Assembly: GCF_000374925.1 (NCBI RefSeq)
Contig: NZ_KB895541.1
Span: 186,001 to 250,000, forward strand
DNA: 64,000 nt
Origin: Arthrobacter sp. 131MFCol6.1
GTDB taxonomy: Bacteria > Actinomycetota > Actinomycetes > Actinomycetales > Micrococcaceae
Direction: 5' to 3'
Positions 24,974 through 34,452 of this stretch are shown piece by piece (the stretch's first letter is position 1; every line of letters starts with the position of its first letter). Made by a program: the position numbers and the translations under genes. Below the pieces are notes generated by a model that saw only the letters and a list, made by a program, of their open reading frames with translations, had not been told where the DNA came from and made no database searches.

Positions 24974-26535
24974 GCGGTTCCGGGACCAGCGGCAGCAGCC
25001 GAGGCAGTGGCCAGGGCGCCGGGGGCGGCAGCCGGCGGAATGCCCAGGGCCGGGAACGCAACCGCGGCCCGCAGCGCGGCTTCACCGAGAGCGCCCCGTC
25101 CCAGCGGACCCGCCGCGCCGATCCGGCCCGGCTGGTTGCCTTTGAGGTCCTCCGCGCCGTGGCCGCCGAGGACGCCTACGCGAACCTGGTGCTCCCGGCC
25201 CGGATCCGGCACCACGGGCTGGACAAGCGCGACGCCGGTTTCGCCACCGAGCTCAGCTACGGCGCCCTCCGCGGCCAGGGCACGTATGACGCCATACTCG
25301 CCCGGTGCGTGGACCGGCCGCTGGACGAACTGGATCCCGCGATCCTCGATGCCCTGCGGATCGGGGTGCACCAGTTGCTCGCCATGCGCGTGCCCGCTCA
25401 CGCCGCCCTGGACCAGACGGTGGGGCTGGCCCGCGCCGTGATCGGGGCCGGGCCCTCGGCACTGATCAACGCCGTCCTGCGCAAAGTCTCCGCCCGCACC
25501 CTCGATGAGTGGCTCGACCTGCTGCTCAGCACCGAGACCGATGCCACCCGGATCGCGTCCATCCGTTATGCCCACCCTGAATGGATCGTCCGCGCGCTCC
25601 GCCAGTCGCTCGTGGTCCACGGCCGGCCGGCTGCTGAGATTGACGAGCTGCTCGAAGCGGACAACGCCGCGCCCGTGGTGAACCTCGTGGCACTGCCGGG
25701 CGTGGGCAGCCTGGACGAGGCTTTGGAAAGCGGAGCCACCCCGGGTGAGCTCGTCGAGGGATCCGCGCTCTCCAGCGGCGGGGACCTTGGCCGGCTCGCC
25801 TCGGTCCGTGACGGAAGCACCCGCGTCCAGGACGTCGGCTCGCAGCTCGTGGCCCGCGCCATGGCCGCCGTCGATCTCGGCACAAACCCCGGCACGGCCC
25901 CCGGCGCCGAAGCGGGGACGGACAGCGGGGACGCGGGGGAGCGCTGGCTGGATCTCTGTGCTGGCCCCGGCGGCAAGGCCGCCCTGCTCGGCGCCCTGGC
26001 CCGGCAGCGGGGCGCCCACCTGCTGGCCAACGAATCCGCCCCGCACCGGGCCAAACTCGTGCGCCAGGCCCTGTCTGCGGTCCCGCGGGAGGCCTGGGAG
26101 GTCAGGACCGGGGACGGCCGGGACATCGGCTCCGAGCAGCCGGAGTCCTTCGACCGTGTCCTGGTCGATGTTCCGTGCACCGGCCTGGGGGCCCTGCGCC
26201 GGCGCCCGGAGTCGCGCTGGCGGCGCACGCCCAAGGACCTCGTGGACCTTGGCCCGCTGCAGCGCCAGCTGCTCAACTCCGCGATCGACGCCGTCAAGCC
26301 CGGCGGCGTGGTGGCGTACGTGACATGTTCGCCGCACCCGGCAGAGACCACCGCCGTCGTCAGTGATGCCCTGCGCAAGCGCGAGGACCTCGAACTCCTC
26401 GACGCCGGCGCCGTGCTGGACAGCGTCAGCCTCACCGGCCACCTCGAGGCCGGGCACGACCTCACCGCCCAGCTCTGGCCGCACGTGCACCAGACGGACG
26501 CCATGTTCCTGGCGCTGATTCGCAAGTTGGCCTGA
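24970..26535 (+). CDS. rsmB: 16S rRNA m5C967 methyltransferase (RsmB/Sun family)
   Basis: This protein of 521 residues should methylate a cytosine of 16S rRNA. A Gly/Ser/Arg-rich tail (residues 1-55) precedes a NusB-like RNA-binding domain, then the SAM domain with LDLCAGPGGKAALLGAL, VLVDVPCTGLGALRRRP (catalytic cysteine) and VTCSPHPAET (second cysteine). ATG at 24970 overlaps fmt by 4 bp. The two-cysteine arrangement of m5C enzymes is intact. Confidence 0.93.
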   Translation: MSGSGTSGSSRGSGQGAGGGSRRNAQGRERNRGPQRGFTESAPSQRTRRADPARLVAFEVLRAVAAEDAYANLVLPARIRHHGLDKRDAGFATELSYGALRGQGTYDAILARCVDRPLDELDPAILDALRIGVHQLLAMRVPAHAALDQTVGLARAVIGAGPSALINAVLRKVSARTLDEWLDLLLSTETDATRIASIRYAHPEWIVRALRQSLVVHGRPAAEIDELLEADNAAPVVNLVALPGVGSLDEALESGATPGELVEGSALSSGGDLGRLASVRDGSTRVQDVGSQLVARAMAAVDLGTNPGTAPGAEAGTDSGDAGERWLDLCAGPGGKAALLGALARQRGAHLLANESAPHRAKLVRQALSAVPREAWEVRTGDGRDIGSEQPESFDRVLVDVPCTGLGALRRRPESRWRRTPKDLVDLGPLQRQLLNSAIDAVKPGGVVAYVTCSPHPAETTAVVSDALRKREDLELLDAGAVLDSVSLTGHLEAGHDLTAQLWPHVHQTDAMFLALIRKLA

Positions 26536-26602
26536 GTTTCGCTGATACTGGGGCACTGCCAGCTAAGAACGATCCAGCTAAGTACGAACGAGAAGGAAAT
26601 CC

Positions 26603-27259
26603 ATGGCCCAGTGCTGCATCAACCCGAGCATCCTTTCGGCTGACTTCGTCAACCTTGAGGCCGAACTGCGCCGTATCAGCAATGCCGATGCAGTGCATGT
26701 GGACGTCATGGACAACCACTTCGTGCCCAACCTGACCATCGGGCTGCCCGTGGTGCAGCGCATCCAGGCCGTCAGCCCGGTGCCGCTGGACGCACACCTG
26801 ATGATCGCCGACGCGGACCGCTGGGCGCCGGGCTTCGCCGACGCCGGGGTGGCCTCGGTGACGTTCCACGCCGAAGCCTCGATCGCGCCGATCAAATTGG
26901 CGCGGGAACTGCGCGCCCGTGGGGCCAAAGCCGGCATGGCGCTGCGTCCGGGCACCGCCGTGGAGCCCTATCTGGACATGCTGCCGGAACTGGACCTGCT
27001 GTTGATCATGACGGTGGAGCCCGGCTTCGGCGGGCAGTCCTTCCTGGACCTGACGCTGCCCAAGATCCGACGGGCCCGGGCCGCCATTGACGGTTCCGGC
27101 GCCGCAGTGGCACTGCAGGTGGACGGCGGCATCACCGAGGACACGATCGTGCGCGCCGCAGAGGCGGGGGCGAACGTCTTTGTTGCGGGGTCAGCCGTCT
27201 ACGGCGCCGCGGATCCGGCGGAGGCCGTCGAAAGGCTCCGGGCGGCCGGGTCCCGCTGA
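26603..27259 (+). CDS. rpe: Ribulose-phosphate 3-epimerase
   Basis: Rpe interconverts ribulose 5-phosphate and xylulose 5-phosphate in the pentose phosphate path. The 218 residues form a TIM barrel with [33 protein letters not shown] (metal and catalytic Asp), [15 protein letters not shown] [13 protein letters not shown] and VDGGITEDT (second catalytic Asp). GAAGGAAATCC precedes the ATG. It stands between rsmB and the riboflavin riboswitch, which is a common actinobacterial order. Confidence 0.96.
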   Translation: MAQCCINPSILSADFVNLEAELRRISNADAVHVDVMDNHFVPNLTIGLPVVQRIQAVSPVPLDAHLMIADADRWAPGFADAGVASVTFHAEASIAPIKLARELRARGAKAGMALRPGTAVEPYLDMLPELDLLLIMTVEPGFGGQSFLDLTLPKIRRARAAIDGSGAAVALQVDGGITEDTIVRAAEAGANVFVAGSAVYGAADPAEAVERLRAAGSR

Positions 27260-27379
27260 CGCACCGGTCCGGCAGCGCACCCGGCAGGGAACTGCTGCGA
27301 AGATGACGCCGGGCGTAACATCGGCGTCCGGGGAATAGCCCGGGCAGGCCCGCAGTTGTGTCAGAATAACAACACACAT

Positions 27380-27527
27380 ACGTGCTCCGGGGTCGGTGTA
27401 AGTCCGAACCGGCGGTGACAGTCCGCGACCCGCGCGCCAGCGCCTTCCTTCGGGAAGGATGCCGGCAAACGGTTGAACCGGTGAAATTCCGGTACCGACA
27501 GTTAAAGTCTGGATGAGAGAAGCACGT
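27380..27527 (+). promoter_or_regulatory. FMN riboswitch (RFN element)
   Basis: The conserved FMN aptamer strings are present in order, including GGTCGGTGTAAGTCCGAACC, GGCGGTGACAGTCCGCGAC, a variable hairpin around 27450, CAAACGGTTGAACCGGTGAA, ATTCCGGTACCGACAGTTAA and GTCTGGATGAGAGAAGCACG. P1 pairs acgtgct (27380-27386) with agcacgt (27521-27527). FMN binding is expected to reduce expression of the rib operon. Confidence 0.97.
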
Positions 27528-27539
27528 ACAGCTGTTATT

Positions 27540-27560
27540 GCGGCGCCCCCACGGCGCCGC
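27540..27560 (+). promoter_or_regulatory. Hairpin in the riboswitch expression platform
   Basis: Perfect 8-bp arms gcggcgcc (27540-27547) and ggcgccgc (27553-27560) enclose cccac. It lies between the aptamer and ribM. There is no T tract, so it may act with Rho or by affecting translation of ribM. Confidence 0.5.
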
Positions 27561-27623
27561 ATAATTGCGCTGTCGTATACCCCCGGAGCCATCGCGGTTC
27601 TTGAGGGAAGGAACGACACACGC

Positions 27624-28322
27624 ATGGACCCCTTGCGATGGCTCTTCGAAGCGCAGATCCCGGTAGGCGGATCTGTCCTGATTCTTCGTGAAGTGCTAGG
27701 CAACATCTTTGGCCTCGCCAGCGCCTTTGGCGGCATGCGCCGCCGGGTCTGGGCATGGCCCGTCGGCATCGCCGGCAACTTACTGCTCCTGACGGTCTTC
27801 CTGGGCAACGTCTTCGGTTCCGCCACGCCCGCCACGCTGTGGGGCCAGGCCGGACGCCAGGTCATGTTCATCGGCGTCGCCCTCTACGGCTGGTACCGCT
27901 GGCAGCAGGGCAGGCAGCCCGCCAGCAGCGGGGCGGTCCTCGCGCCGCGCTGGGCCAGCAACCGGACCCGGGTGATTCTGGCCCTCAGCCTCGTGGCCGG
28001 CACCGCGGCGCTTACCCCGGTCTTCGACTCCCTCGGGTCCTACCCGCCGGTCTGGGCCGACGCCTGGACGTTCACGGGCTCGCTGCTGGCGACCTACGGG
28101 ATGGCGCGCGGCTGGACGGAGTTCTGGCTCATCTGGGTGGCGGTGGACGTCGTCGGTGTGCCACTGCTGTTCAGCGCGGGCTACTACGCCAGCGCCGTCA
28201 TGTACCTCTTCTACGGCTTCTTTACCCTGGCCGGGTTCTTTGTCTGGTGGCGTGCCTCGAAGCTGGCGAACCGGCCGGCCACGGTCGAAACCGCATCCCT
28301 TGACCCGCTGGTGGCCAGGTGA
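27624..28322 (+). CDS. ribM: PnuC-family riboflavin transporter
   Basis: The 232-residue membrane protein has about seven hydrophobic segments and the PnuC-type motif WxxYxW in its middle (YGWYRWQQG) with a second W/N-rich region near FWLIWVAVDVVG. FMN riboswitch control points to riboflavin import (RibM/PnuX type) rather than nicotinamide riboside. The ATG at 27624 starts MDPLRWLFEAQIPVGGS after AGGGAAGGA; an earlier frame start at 27513 overlaps the riboswitch and is rejected. Its stop overlaps the ribD start (GTGA). Confidence 0.9.
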   Translation: MDPLRWLFEAQIPVGGSVLILREVLGNIFGLASAFGGMRRRVWAWPVGIAGNLLLLTVFLGNVFGSATPATLWGQAGRQVMFIGVALYGWYRWQQGRQPASSGAVLAPRWASNRTRVILALSLVAGTAALTPVFDSLGSYPPVWADAWTFTGSLLATYGMARGWTEFWLIWVAVDVVGVPLLFSAGYYASAVMYLFYGFFTLAGFFVWWRASKLANRPATVETASLDPLVAR

Positions 28323-29548
28323 GCGCCCCCAACAGCGCCGGCGTGAGCGCCGGATCCAGCGCGGCCAAGCGCGGCACCGCTTCGTTCAGCGCTGCCTCCT
28401 TCGACGCCGCCCCGTTCAGCGCGGCCACGTTCGACGACGCCCCGTTCAGCGCAGCCGAAAACGCTGCGATGCAGGCCGCCCTGGCCGCCGCGGCGCAGGG
28501 CCCGCGGGGCGCCAACCCGCTCGTGGGAGCCGTCGTCGTCGGGGCCGACGGGACGCACCTCGCCACCGGATACCACCGCGGAGCCGGGACTGCCCATGCC
28601 GAGGCTGACGCGATCGGCCAGGCGAAGGCGGCGGGCCGGGACCTCCGCGGCGCGGCGATCGTGGTGACGCTGGAGCCCTGCAACCACTGCGGGCGCACCG
28701 GGCCCTGCGCGCAGGCGATTATCGACGCCGGCATCACCGACGTCATCTACGCCGTCGACGATCCCCACGACCCGGCCGCCGGCGGCGCCGTGACGCTCCG
28801 CGCCGCGGGTGTCCGCGTCCGCTCCGGGCTGGCAGCCGATGCGGCGCTGGACCTGAACCGCCGCTGGTTCGACGCCGTCGCCGCCAAACGGCCCTTCGTC
28901 ACCCTGCATATCGCCCAGACCCTCGACAGCCGCATCGCCGCCAGCGACGGCACCAGCCAGTGGATCTCCAGCCCGGAATCGCTCGCGGACAACCACGCCC
29001 TGCGCGGCCGGATTGACGCCATCCTGGTGGGCACCCAGACGGTCCTGATCGACAACCCCCGGCTCACCGCCCGGAACACCGCGGGCGAACCGGCCGGCAA
29101 ACAGCCGCTGCGCGCCGTCATGGGGTACCGGGGCATTCCCGACGACGCCGCCATCCACGGAGCCGACGGCAACGTCCTGCACCTGGCCACCCGCGACCCG
29201 CGCGAGGCCCTGGACGAGCTGTTCGCACACGGCGTCCGGCACCTCATGGTGGAGGGCGGCTCCCGGATCCTGAGCGCTTTCCTGACCGCCGGCCTGGTCG
29301 ACGAACTCATCGTCTACCTGGCGCCGACACTGCTTGGCTCCGGTACTGCCGCCCTGGACGACCTCGGCATCACTACCTTGGCCGATGCCCAGCACTGGGA
29401 ATGGGACCCGGCATCCGGCGGCGCCGTCCAGGTCCTCGGCCGCGACCTCCGGCTGCATCTTCGCCCGGCTGCCCCGGCCGCCATCTCTACTTCATCCGAT
29501 ACAACCCCGCGCCGCACCGGCGCGGACACCGCCGCAGGAGGCAATTGA
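28319..29548 (+). CDS. ribD: Bifunctional pyrimidine deaminase/reductase of riboflavin synthesis
   Basis: RibD performs the second and third steps after GTP cyclohydrolase II. The deaminase has GTAHAEADAI and EPCNHCGRTGPCAQA (zinc ligands); the reductase begins near residue 195 (PFVTLHIAQTLDSRIAASDG) and ends in DDLGITTLADAQ. The total length is 409. The first 45 residues form an Ala/Ser/Phe-rich region with imperfect repeats of FSAASFDAAPFSAATFDD, not found in the core domain. The GTG overlaps the ribM stop. Confidence 0.95.
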   Translation: MSAPNSAGVSAGSSAAKRGTASFSAASFDAAPFSAATFDDAPFSAAENAAMQAALAAAAQGPRGANPLVGAVVVGADGTHLATGYHRGAGTAHAEADAIGQAKAAGRDLRGAAIVVTLEPCNHCGRTGPCAQAIIDAGITDVIYAVDDPHDPAAGGAVTLRAAGVRVRSGLAADAALDLNRRWFDAVAAKRPFVTLHIAQTLDSRIAASDGTSQWISSPESLADNHALRGRIDAILVGTQTVLIDNPRLTARNTAGEPAGKQPLRAVMGYRGIPDDAAIHGADGNVLHLATRDPREALDELFAHGVRHLMVEGGSRILSAFLTAGLVDELIVYLAPTLLGSGTAALDDLGITTLADAQHWEWDPASGGAVQVLGRDLRLHLRPAAPAAISTSSDTTPRRTGADTAAGGN

Positions 29549-30234
29549 TGTTTACCGGAATTATCGCCGAGCAGGGGAAGGTGCTGTCCGTTGAACGCAA
29601 CGGGGACAGTAGCGCCACCGTTCGGCTCCACGCGCCCGGCACCACGGACGGCCTCGCCCTGGGTGGTTCCATTGCAGTCAACGGCGTCTGCCTCACCGCC
29701 ACGCAGATCGACGGCAGGGACTTCAGCGTCGACGTCATGGGCGAGACCCTCAACCGCAGCACCATCGGAGAACTCACTGCGGGCGATCCCGTCAACCTGG
29801 AACGCTGCGTCCCCGCCGGAGGACGGCTTGACGGCCACGTGGTGCAGGGACATGTCGACGGCGTCGGCCAGCTCGTGGAGCGTGAAGGGCTTGGCAACTG
29901 GGACCGGCTCCGGTTCTCGGTGCCGGCCGGGCTGGCCCGGTACATCGCCGAAAAGGGATCCATCGCCGTCGACGGCGTCTCCCTCACCGTCACGACAGTC
30001 AGCCCGGCCAACGACCCGGCGCCCTGGTTTGAAGTGGGGCTGATCCCCACCACCCTGGCCGAGACCGGCCTGGGCCAAAAAACGCTCGGCAGCCACGTAA
30101 ACCTCGAGGTCGATGTCCTGGCGAAGTACACCGAACGCCTGCTGTCCTTTGCCGGCGGTACGTCGCCCGCCGCGCACCGGGCGGCCGAAGGTTCCGCCGG
30201 AGAAGCCGCCCGCACGGACGGGCCCACGAAATGA
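29548..30234 (+). CDS. ribE: Riboflavin synthase alpha subunit
   Basis: This enzyme joins two lumazines into riboflavin. The 228 residues contain two repeated beta-barrel halves: [18 protein letters not shown] / [14 protein letters not shown] and [18 protein letters not shown] / [14 protein letters not shown]. The C-terminal 28 residues after TERLLSFAG are Ala/Gly-rich tail. AGGAGG lies before the ATG. The stop overlaps the ribB start (ATGA). The gene is also called ribC in some species. Confidence 0.95.
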   Translation: MFTGIIAEQGKVLSVERNGDSSATVRLHAPGTTDGLALGGSIAVNGVCLTATQIDGRDFSVDVMGETLNRSTIGELTAGDPVNLERCVPAGGRLDGHVVQGHVDGVGQLVEREGLGNWDRLRFSVPAGLARYIAEKGSIAVDGVSLTVTTVSPANDPAPWFEVGLIPTTLAETGLGQKTLGSHVNLEVDVLAKYTERLLSFAGGTSPAAHRAAEGSAGEAARTDGPTK

Positions 30235-30950
30235 GCCGGGTCAAGGACCAGCCCGGCCACGACCTGGCCGACGTGCTCCCCGCCGCCGCTGCCGGCACCG
30301 GCACCGGGCGTGCTGGCCTCGATCCGATCGAGGACGCCATCAGCGCCATGGCAGCCGGGCGCCCCGTCCTGGTGGTGGACAACGAGGACCGCGAGAACGA
30401 AGGCGACATCATTTTCGCCGCCGAGCACGCCACCCCGGCGCTGATGGGCTGGACAGTCCGCTACAGCTCCGGAGTGATCTGCGTGCCGCTCGCCGCGGAC
30501 CGGGCCGACGCCCTGGCGCTGCCGCCGATGGTGGCAATCAACGAAGACGCCAAGGGCACCGCCTACACCGTGTCCTGCGACGCCGCCGTGGGTGTCAGCA
30601 CCGGAATTTCCGCCACGGACCGCGCCCTGACGGCCCGGATACTGGCCGACCCGCAAAGCCGGCCAAATTCATTGACCCGCCCCGGGCATGTTTTTCCCCT
30701 CCGCGCCGTTAAGGGGGGAGTGCGGGAACGTCCCGGCCACACCGAGGCGGCCGTGGACCTGTGCCGGCTGGCGGGCCTGGAGCCCGTGGGCGTGATTGCA
30801 GAGCTCGTGTACGACAACGGAGAAATGATGCGGCTGGACGGATTGCGCGGCTTCGCCATCGAGCATGGCTGCCCCCTGATTTCGATTGCGGATCTGGTGG
30901 CGTACCTTGAAGCGGGACAGCACGGCAGCCACACAGCGGATCCTGTCTGA
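30231..30950 (+). CDS. ribB: 3,4-dihydroxy-2-butanone-4-phosphate synthase
   Basis: RibB converts ribulose 5-phosphate to the four-carbon unit of lumazine. The 239 residues have a 30-residue leader then [20 protein letters not shown] (metal-binding acidic loop), SSGVICVPL, and [11 protein letters not shown] and [11 protein letters not shown] with the His and Glu. It ends after VAYLEAG without a fused GTP cyclohydrolase domain. A stand-alone ribA follows 13 bp later in a different frame, so the pair is not a fused RibBA. Confidence 0.94.
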   Translation: MSRVKDQPGHDLADVLPAAAAGTGTGRAGLDPIEDAISAMAAGRPVLVVDNEDRENEGDIIFAAEHATPALMGWTVRYSSGVICVPLAADRADALALPPMVAINEDAKGTAYTVSCDAAVGVSTGISATDRALTARILADPQSRPNSLTRPGHVFPLRAVKGGVRERPGHTEAAVDLCRLAGLEPVGVIAELVYDNGEMMRLDGLRGFAIEHGCPLISIADLVAYLEAGQHGSHTADPV

Positions 30951-30963
30951 TGGAGGAGAAATA

Positions 30964-31659
30964 GTGACGACTTCGGAGACCCAAGAAGAGACGGACATGG
31001 CCCGTCAGCCGCATCCGGTCAGCGCAGGACCCATTGTCCAGCTGCCCACCGCCTTTGGCGATTTCGTGGCGCAGGCCTGGACCGACCTGGCCACCGGCGC
31101 GGAACACCTGGCGGTCAGTTCACCTATGGCCCCGGTTGACGGGCAGGCGCCGCTGGTGCGCCTCCATTCGGAGTGCCTGACGGGCGATGTGTTTGGCTCT
31201 TACCGCTGCGACTGCGGCGAGCAGTTGGCCTATGCCCTCGAACTGATCAACGAACTCGGCGGCACCCTGCTGTACCTGCGCGGCCAGGAGGGCCGCGGGA
31301 TCGGCCTGGCGAACAAGATGAAGGCCTACGCGCTGCAGGAGGCCGGGTTTGACACCGTGGAGGCCAACGAGCAGCTCGGGCTGCCGGTCGACGCGCGCTG
31401 CTACAAGGCCGCGGCCCAGATCCTCGCGGAGATGGGTCTCCACGAGATCCGGCTGCTGAGCAACAACCCGGACAAGCAGGACCGGCTCGCGCAGGCAGGC
31501 GTCAAGGTAGTGGAGATGGTCCCCACGGAGGTCCCCTCCCGGGAGCAGAACATCCGCTACCTGCAGACGAAGAAGGACCGGATGGACCACCGCCTGGTCC
31601 TGGATGTTGAACCCGCTCCGGCCGTGGGCCTCTCCGGATTCGAGCACGACCAGGACTGA
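30964..31659 (+). CDS. ribA: GTP cyclohydrolase II
   Basis: RibA opens GTP to start riboflavin synthesis. The 231 residues have the zinc cysteines in HSECLTGDVFGSYRCDCGEQ, the RGQEGRGIGLANK loop, and LGLPVDARCY. The first 35 residues are polar and unlike the domain. The GTG at 30964 has GGAGGAG 6 nt upstream; an upstream start at 30886 is rejected because that part has no similarity. It is separated from ribB by 13 bp. Confidence 0.94.
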   Translation: MTTSETQEETDMARQPHPVSAGPIVQLPTAFGDFVAQAWTDLATGAEHLAVSSPMAPVDGQAPLVRLHSECLTGDVFGSYRCDCGEQLAYALELINELGGTLLYLRGQEGRGIGLANKMKAYALQEAGFDTVEANEQLGLPVDARCYKAAAQILAEMGLHEIRLLSNNPDKQDRLAQAGVKVVEMVPTEVPSREQNIRYLQTKKDRMDHRLVLDVEPAPAVGLSGFEHDQD

Positions 31660-31704
31660 CCGGGCAGCAGCACAACCACCAGACACAACAGCAAGGAATA
31701 CCCT

Positions 31705-32190
31705 ATGAGCGGCCACGGCGCCCCCCAGATCGACCTCAGCACCTTCAAGCCCGAGGAAACCTCACGGCTCAAACTGGCCATTGTGGCCGCGAGCTGGCAC
31801 ACCCAGATCATGGACGGCCTCCTCGACGGCGCCCTGCGCGCCGCGAAGGACGCCGGCATCAATGAGCCGACCGTCCTGCGCGTGCCGGGCACATTTGAGC
31901 TCCCGGTCGCGGCCGCCCGGCTGGCACCGCACTTCGACGCCGTCGTGGCGCTCGGCGTCGTCATCCGGGGCGGTACTCCGCACTTCGAATATGTCTGCGA
32001 GGCGGCCACCCTGGGCCTGACCGAGGTCAGCGTCCGCACCGGCGTCCCCGTGGGCTTCGGCGTGCTGACGTGCGACACCGAGCAGCAGGGGATCGACCGG
32101 GCCGGCCTGCCCGGATCCACCGAGGACAAGGGGCACGAGGCCGTTACCGCCGCCCTGGCCACGGCTGTGACGCTCAAGCAGTTCGGCTGA
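31705..32190 (+). CDS. ribH: 6,7-dimethyl-8-ribityllumazine synthase
   Basis: RibH condenses the RibD and RibB products into lumazine. The 161 residues contain [36 protein letters not shown] (catalytic region), [19 protein letters not shown] with the catalytic His, and [18 protein letters not shown] lies before the ATG. It is the last gene of the rib operon and a terminator hairpin follows. Confidence 0.96.
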   Translation: MSGHGAPQIDLSTFKPEETSRLKLAIVAASWHTQIMDGLLDGALRAAKDAGINEPTVLRVPGTFELPVAAARLAPHFDAVVALGVVIRGGTPHFEYVCEAATLGLTEVSVRTGVPVGFGVLTCDTEQQGIDRAGLPGSTEDKGHEAVTAALATAVTLKQFG

Positions 32191-32210
32191 GCCGCCACGC
32201 TGCAGCTTTT

Positions 32211-32246
32211 GCCGGCGCGGGCTCCACCCTGGCCGCCCGCGCCGGC
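32211..32246 (+). terminator. Terminator of the rib operon
   Basis: Perfect 12-bp arms gccggcgcgggc (32211-32222) and gcccgcgccggc (32235-32246) enclose a 12-nt loop. It follows ribH by 20 bp and is followed by a T-rich stretch. Confidence 0.75.
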
Positions 32247-32250
32247 TGTG

Positions 32251-32306
32251 TTGGCTGTGTTGACCGTATTGGCTGTATTGACAGTGATACATGTGCTGGA
32301 TATGTA
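32251..32306 (+). promoter_or_regulatory. Promoter of hisE within an 18-bp tandem repeat
   Basis: Two adjacent 18-bp units (32251-32268 and 32269-32286, 15 identical bases) each carry ttggctgt and ttgac. The second unit ends in TTGACA (32278-32283), and TATGTA lies 17 bp further (32301-32306), giving a near-consensus promoter. The predicted 5' leader is about 65 nt. Confidence 0.6.
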
Positions 32307-32366
32307 TTGCCTCACACCTTCCCCGTCATGCAACGCCCCGGCGGGCGTTCCCGCGCCGGAAGCAAG

Positions 32367-32372
32367 TAGGCT
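32367..32372 (+). promoter_or_regulatory. Second, leaderless -10 box of hisE
   Basis: TAGGCT ends 7 nt before the GTG start, with the same layout as at hisI. The gene may thus have two promoters. Confidence 0.5.
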
Positions 32373-32379
32373 TGGGGGC

Positions 32380-32643
32380 GTGAAGAATTTCGAGTCGCTG
32401 TTCGCAGAACTGAGTGAAAAGGCAGCCGTCCGCCCGGAGGGCTCCCGCACCGTCGCCGAACTGGATTCCGGAGTCCATGGCATCGGCAAGAAGGTCGTGG
32501 AGGAAGCAGCCGAGGTTTGGATGGCTGCCGAGTATGAATCCGATGAGGCCGCCGCCGAGGAAATTTCCCAGCTGCTGTACCACCTGCAGGTTCTGATGCT
32601 CGCCAAAGGACTCACCCTGGAAGACGTCTACAAGCATCTGTAG
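32380..32643 (+). CDS. hisE: Phosphoribosyl-ATP pyrophosphatase
   Basis: HisE removes pyrophosphate from phosphoribosyl-ATP in histidine synthesis. The 87 residues contain the MazG-like all-alpha metal motif: [14 protein letters not shown] and [17 protein letters not shown]. The GTG start is supported by TAGGCT 7 nt upstream; upstream frame is shadow. hisG follows 104 bp later. Confidence 0.94.
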   Translation: MKNFESLFAELSEKAAVRPEGSRTVAELDSGVHGIGKKVVEEAAEVWMAAEYESDEAAAEEISQLLYHLQVLMLAKGLTLEDVYKHL

Positions 32644-32747
32644 CCGCGCCCGCACCGGACACCGCCATGACCTAGCTGGCGGATCCCGTGCACTGCGTGG
32701 CCGATGTGCCCCAACAGAGACTTCCAACCCAAGAGAGACTTTTTCCC

Positions 32748-33590
32748 ATGCTTAGAGTTGCCGTCCCGAATAAGGGATCCCTGTCCGAAGCCGCCTCGGC
32801 CATGCTTGCCGAGGCCGGCTACCGCCAGCGCCGCGACACCCGCGAGCTTGTCATGGTGGACCCGGACAACGACATCGAGTTCTTCTTCCTGCGCCCGCGC
32901 GACATTGCCGTGTATGTCGGCCAGGGAACGCTCGACGTCGGCATCACCGGCCGCGACCTCCTGCTCGACGCCGAGGTCGAGGCCGAGGAGCTGCTGCCGC
33001 TGGGCTTCGCCGCTTCCACCTTCCGCTTCGCCGGCCCGGTGGGCGATTTCACCACGATCGACCAGCTTGAGGGCAAGCGCCTCGCCACGAGCTACGACGG
33101 GCTGCTGCGCGGCTACCTGGCCGAGCGCGGCATCAAGGCCAAGGTGGTCCGCCTCGACGGCGCCGTGGAATCCTCCGTCCGCCTCGGCGTCGCGGACGCG
33201 ATTGCCGACGTCGTCGAGACCGGCACCACGCTCAAGGCCGCCGGCATGGAGATCTTCGGCGAGCCGATCCTGAATTCCGAGTCGGTGCTGATCGGCCGCA
33301 AGGGCGAGCAGAACCCGGCAACGGAAGTGCTGATCCGCCGGCTCCAGGGCGTCCTGGTTGCCCGGCAGTACGTGATGATGGACTACGACATCCGCAAGGA
33401 GCTCGTGGAGCAGGCCGCCGGGCTCACCCCGGGCCTGGAGTCGCCGACCGTGTCGCCGCTGCGCGATTCGGACTGGGTGGCCGTCCGCTCGATGGTGCCC
33501 AAGCGGGAAACCAACCGGATCATGGACGAGCTGTACGACCTCGGCGCCCGCGCCATCCTGGTCAGCAGCATCCACGCCTGCCGCATCTAG
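32748..33590 (+). CDS. hisG: ATP phosphoribosyltransferase, long form
   Basis: HisG catalyses the first step of histidine synthesis. The 280 residues begin [20 protein letters not shown] and contain the PRPP region EKGSI-like [15 protein letters not shown] near residue 160. A C-terminal regulatory domain (from about 205) gives the long form, which is feedback-inhibited by histidine. The ATG at 32748 matches the family start; AGAGAGA lies before it. The gene stands between hisE and hisF. Confidence 0.95.
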   Translation: MLRVAVPNKGSLSEAASAMLAEAGYRQRRDTRELVMVDPDNDIEFFFLRPRDIAVYVGQGTLDVGITGRDLLLDAEVEAEELLPLGFAASTFRFAGPVGDFTTIDQLEGKRLATSYDGLLRGYLAERGIKAKVVRLDGAVESSVRLGVADAIADVVETGTTLKAAGMEIFGEPILNSESVLIGRKGEQNPATEVLIRRLQGVLVARQYVMMDYDIRKELVEQAAGLTPGLESPTVSPLRDSDWVAVRSMVPKRETNRIMDELYDLGARAILVSSIHACRI

Positions 33591-33662
33591 GCGCCACGCC
33601 CGCCGAGCTCTACCAGCAATTCCCCTCCGTCAATAAACCTCCGTCACTACCTAGGAGAAGTC

Positions 33663-34439
33663 ATGACTGTTGCCGTGCGCGTCATCCCGTGCCTCGACGT
33701 CGATGCCGGCCGCGTGGTCAAGGGCATCAACTTTGAGGGCCTCCGCGACGCCGGGGACCCGGTGGAACTGGCGCACCGGTACGACAACAGCGGCGCCGAT
33801 GAGCTGACGTTCCTTGACGTCACGGCGTCCTCCGGCAACCGGGAGACCACGTTCGACGTCGTCCGCCGCACCGCCGAGGAAGTCTTCATCCCGCTGACGG
33901 TCGGCGGCGGCGTCCGCGGCGTGGCCGAGGTGGACAAGCTCCTGCGCTGCGGCGCGGACAAGGCCGCGATCAACACCGCAGCCGTGGCCCGGCCGGAAGT
34001 GATCGACGAGATCACCCGGCACTTTGGTTCCCAGGTCCTGGTGCTCTCCCTCGACGCGAGGCGCACCCGTCCGGGCTCGCAGCCCACGCCGTCAGGCTTC
34101 GAAGTCACCACGCACGGCGGACGGCAGGGGACCGGAATCGACGCGATCGCCTGGGCGCGGGAAGCGGCCGACCGCGGAGTGGGTGAAATCCTGCTGAACT
34201 CGATCGACGCCGACGGCACCAAGGACGGCTTCGACTTGGAACTCATCCGCCTGGCGCGAGCCGGGGTCAAGGTCCCGCTCATCGCCTCCGGCGGCGCCGG
34301 CAAGCCGGAGCACTTCCCGCCGGCCGTGGCAGCAGGCGCCGACGCCGTCCTCGCGGCCTCGGTCTTCCACTTCGGCCCGCTGGACATGATTGCGCAGGTC
34401 AAGGCCGCGATCCGGGACGCAGGCTTCGAAGTCCGCTAG
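33663..34439 (+). CDS. hisF: Imidazole glycerol phosphate synthase cyclase subunit
   Basis: HisF forms imidazole glycerol phosphate using ammonia from HisH. The 258-residue TIM barrel begins [20 protein letters not shown] (catalytic Asp) and contains [25 protein letters not shown], and [13 protein letters not shown] distal Asp appears in [24 protein letters not shown] lies before the ATG. HisH and the other his genes are not in this window. Confidence 0.96.
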   Translation: MTVAVRVIPCLDVDAGRVVKGINFEGLRDAGDPVELAHRYDNSGADELTFLDVTASSGNRETTFDVVRRTAEEVFIPLTVGGGVRGVAEVDKLLRCGADKAAINTAAVARPEVIDEITRHFGSQVLVLSLDARRTRPGSQPTPSGFEVTTHGGRQGTGIDAIAWAREAADRGVGEILLNSIDADGTKDGFDLELIRLARAGVKVPLIASGGAGKPEHFPPAVAAGADAVLAASVFHFGPLDMIAQVKAAIRDAGFEVR

Positions 34440-34452
34440 CACCCGCTTAAAC

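Noticed and set aside
24307..26556. Minus-strand frame of 749 codons over fmt and rsmB
   Set aside because: It is a codon-position shadow of two genes with clear family motifs.
30964..30966. A fused RibBA broken by a frameshift
   Set aside because: RibB ends after a complete domain and RibA has a strong RBS and its own start, so two genes are the simpler reading.
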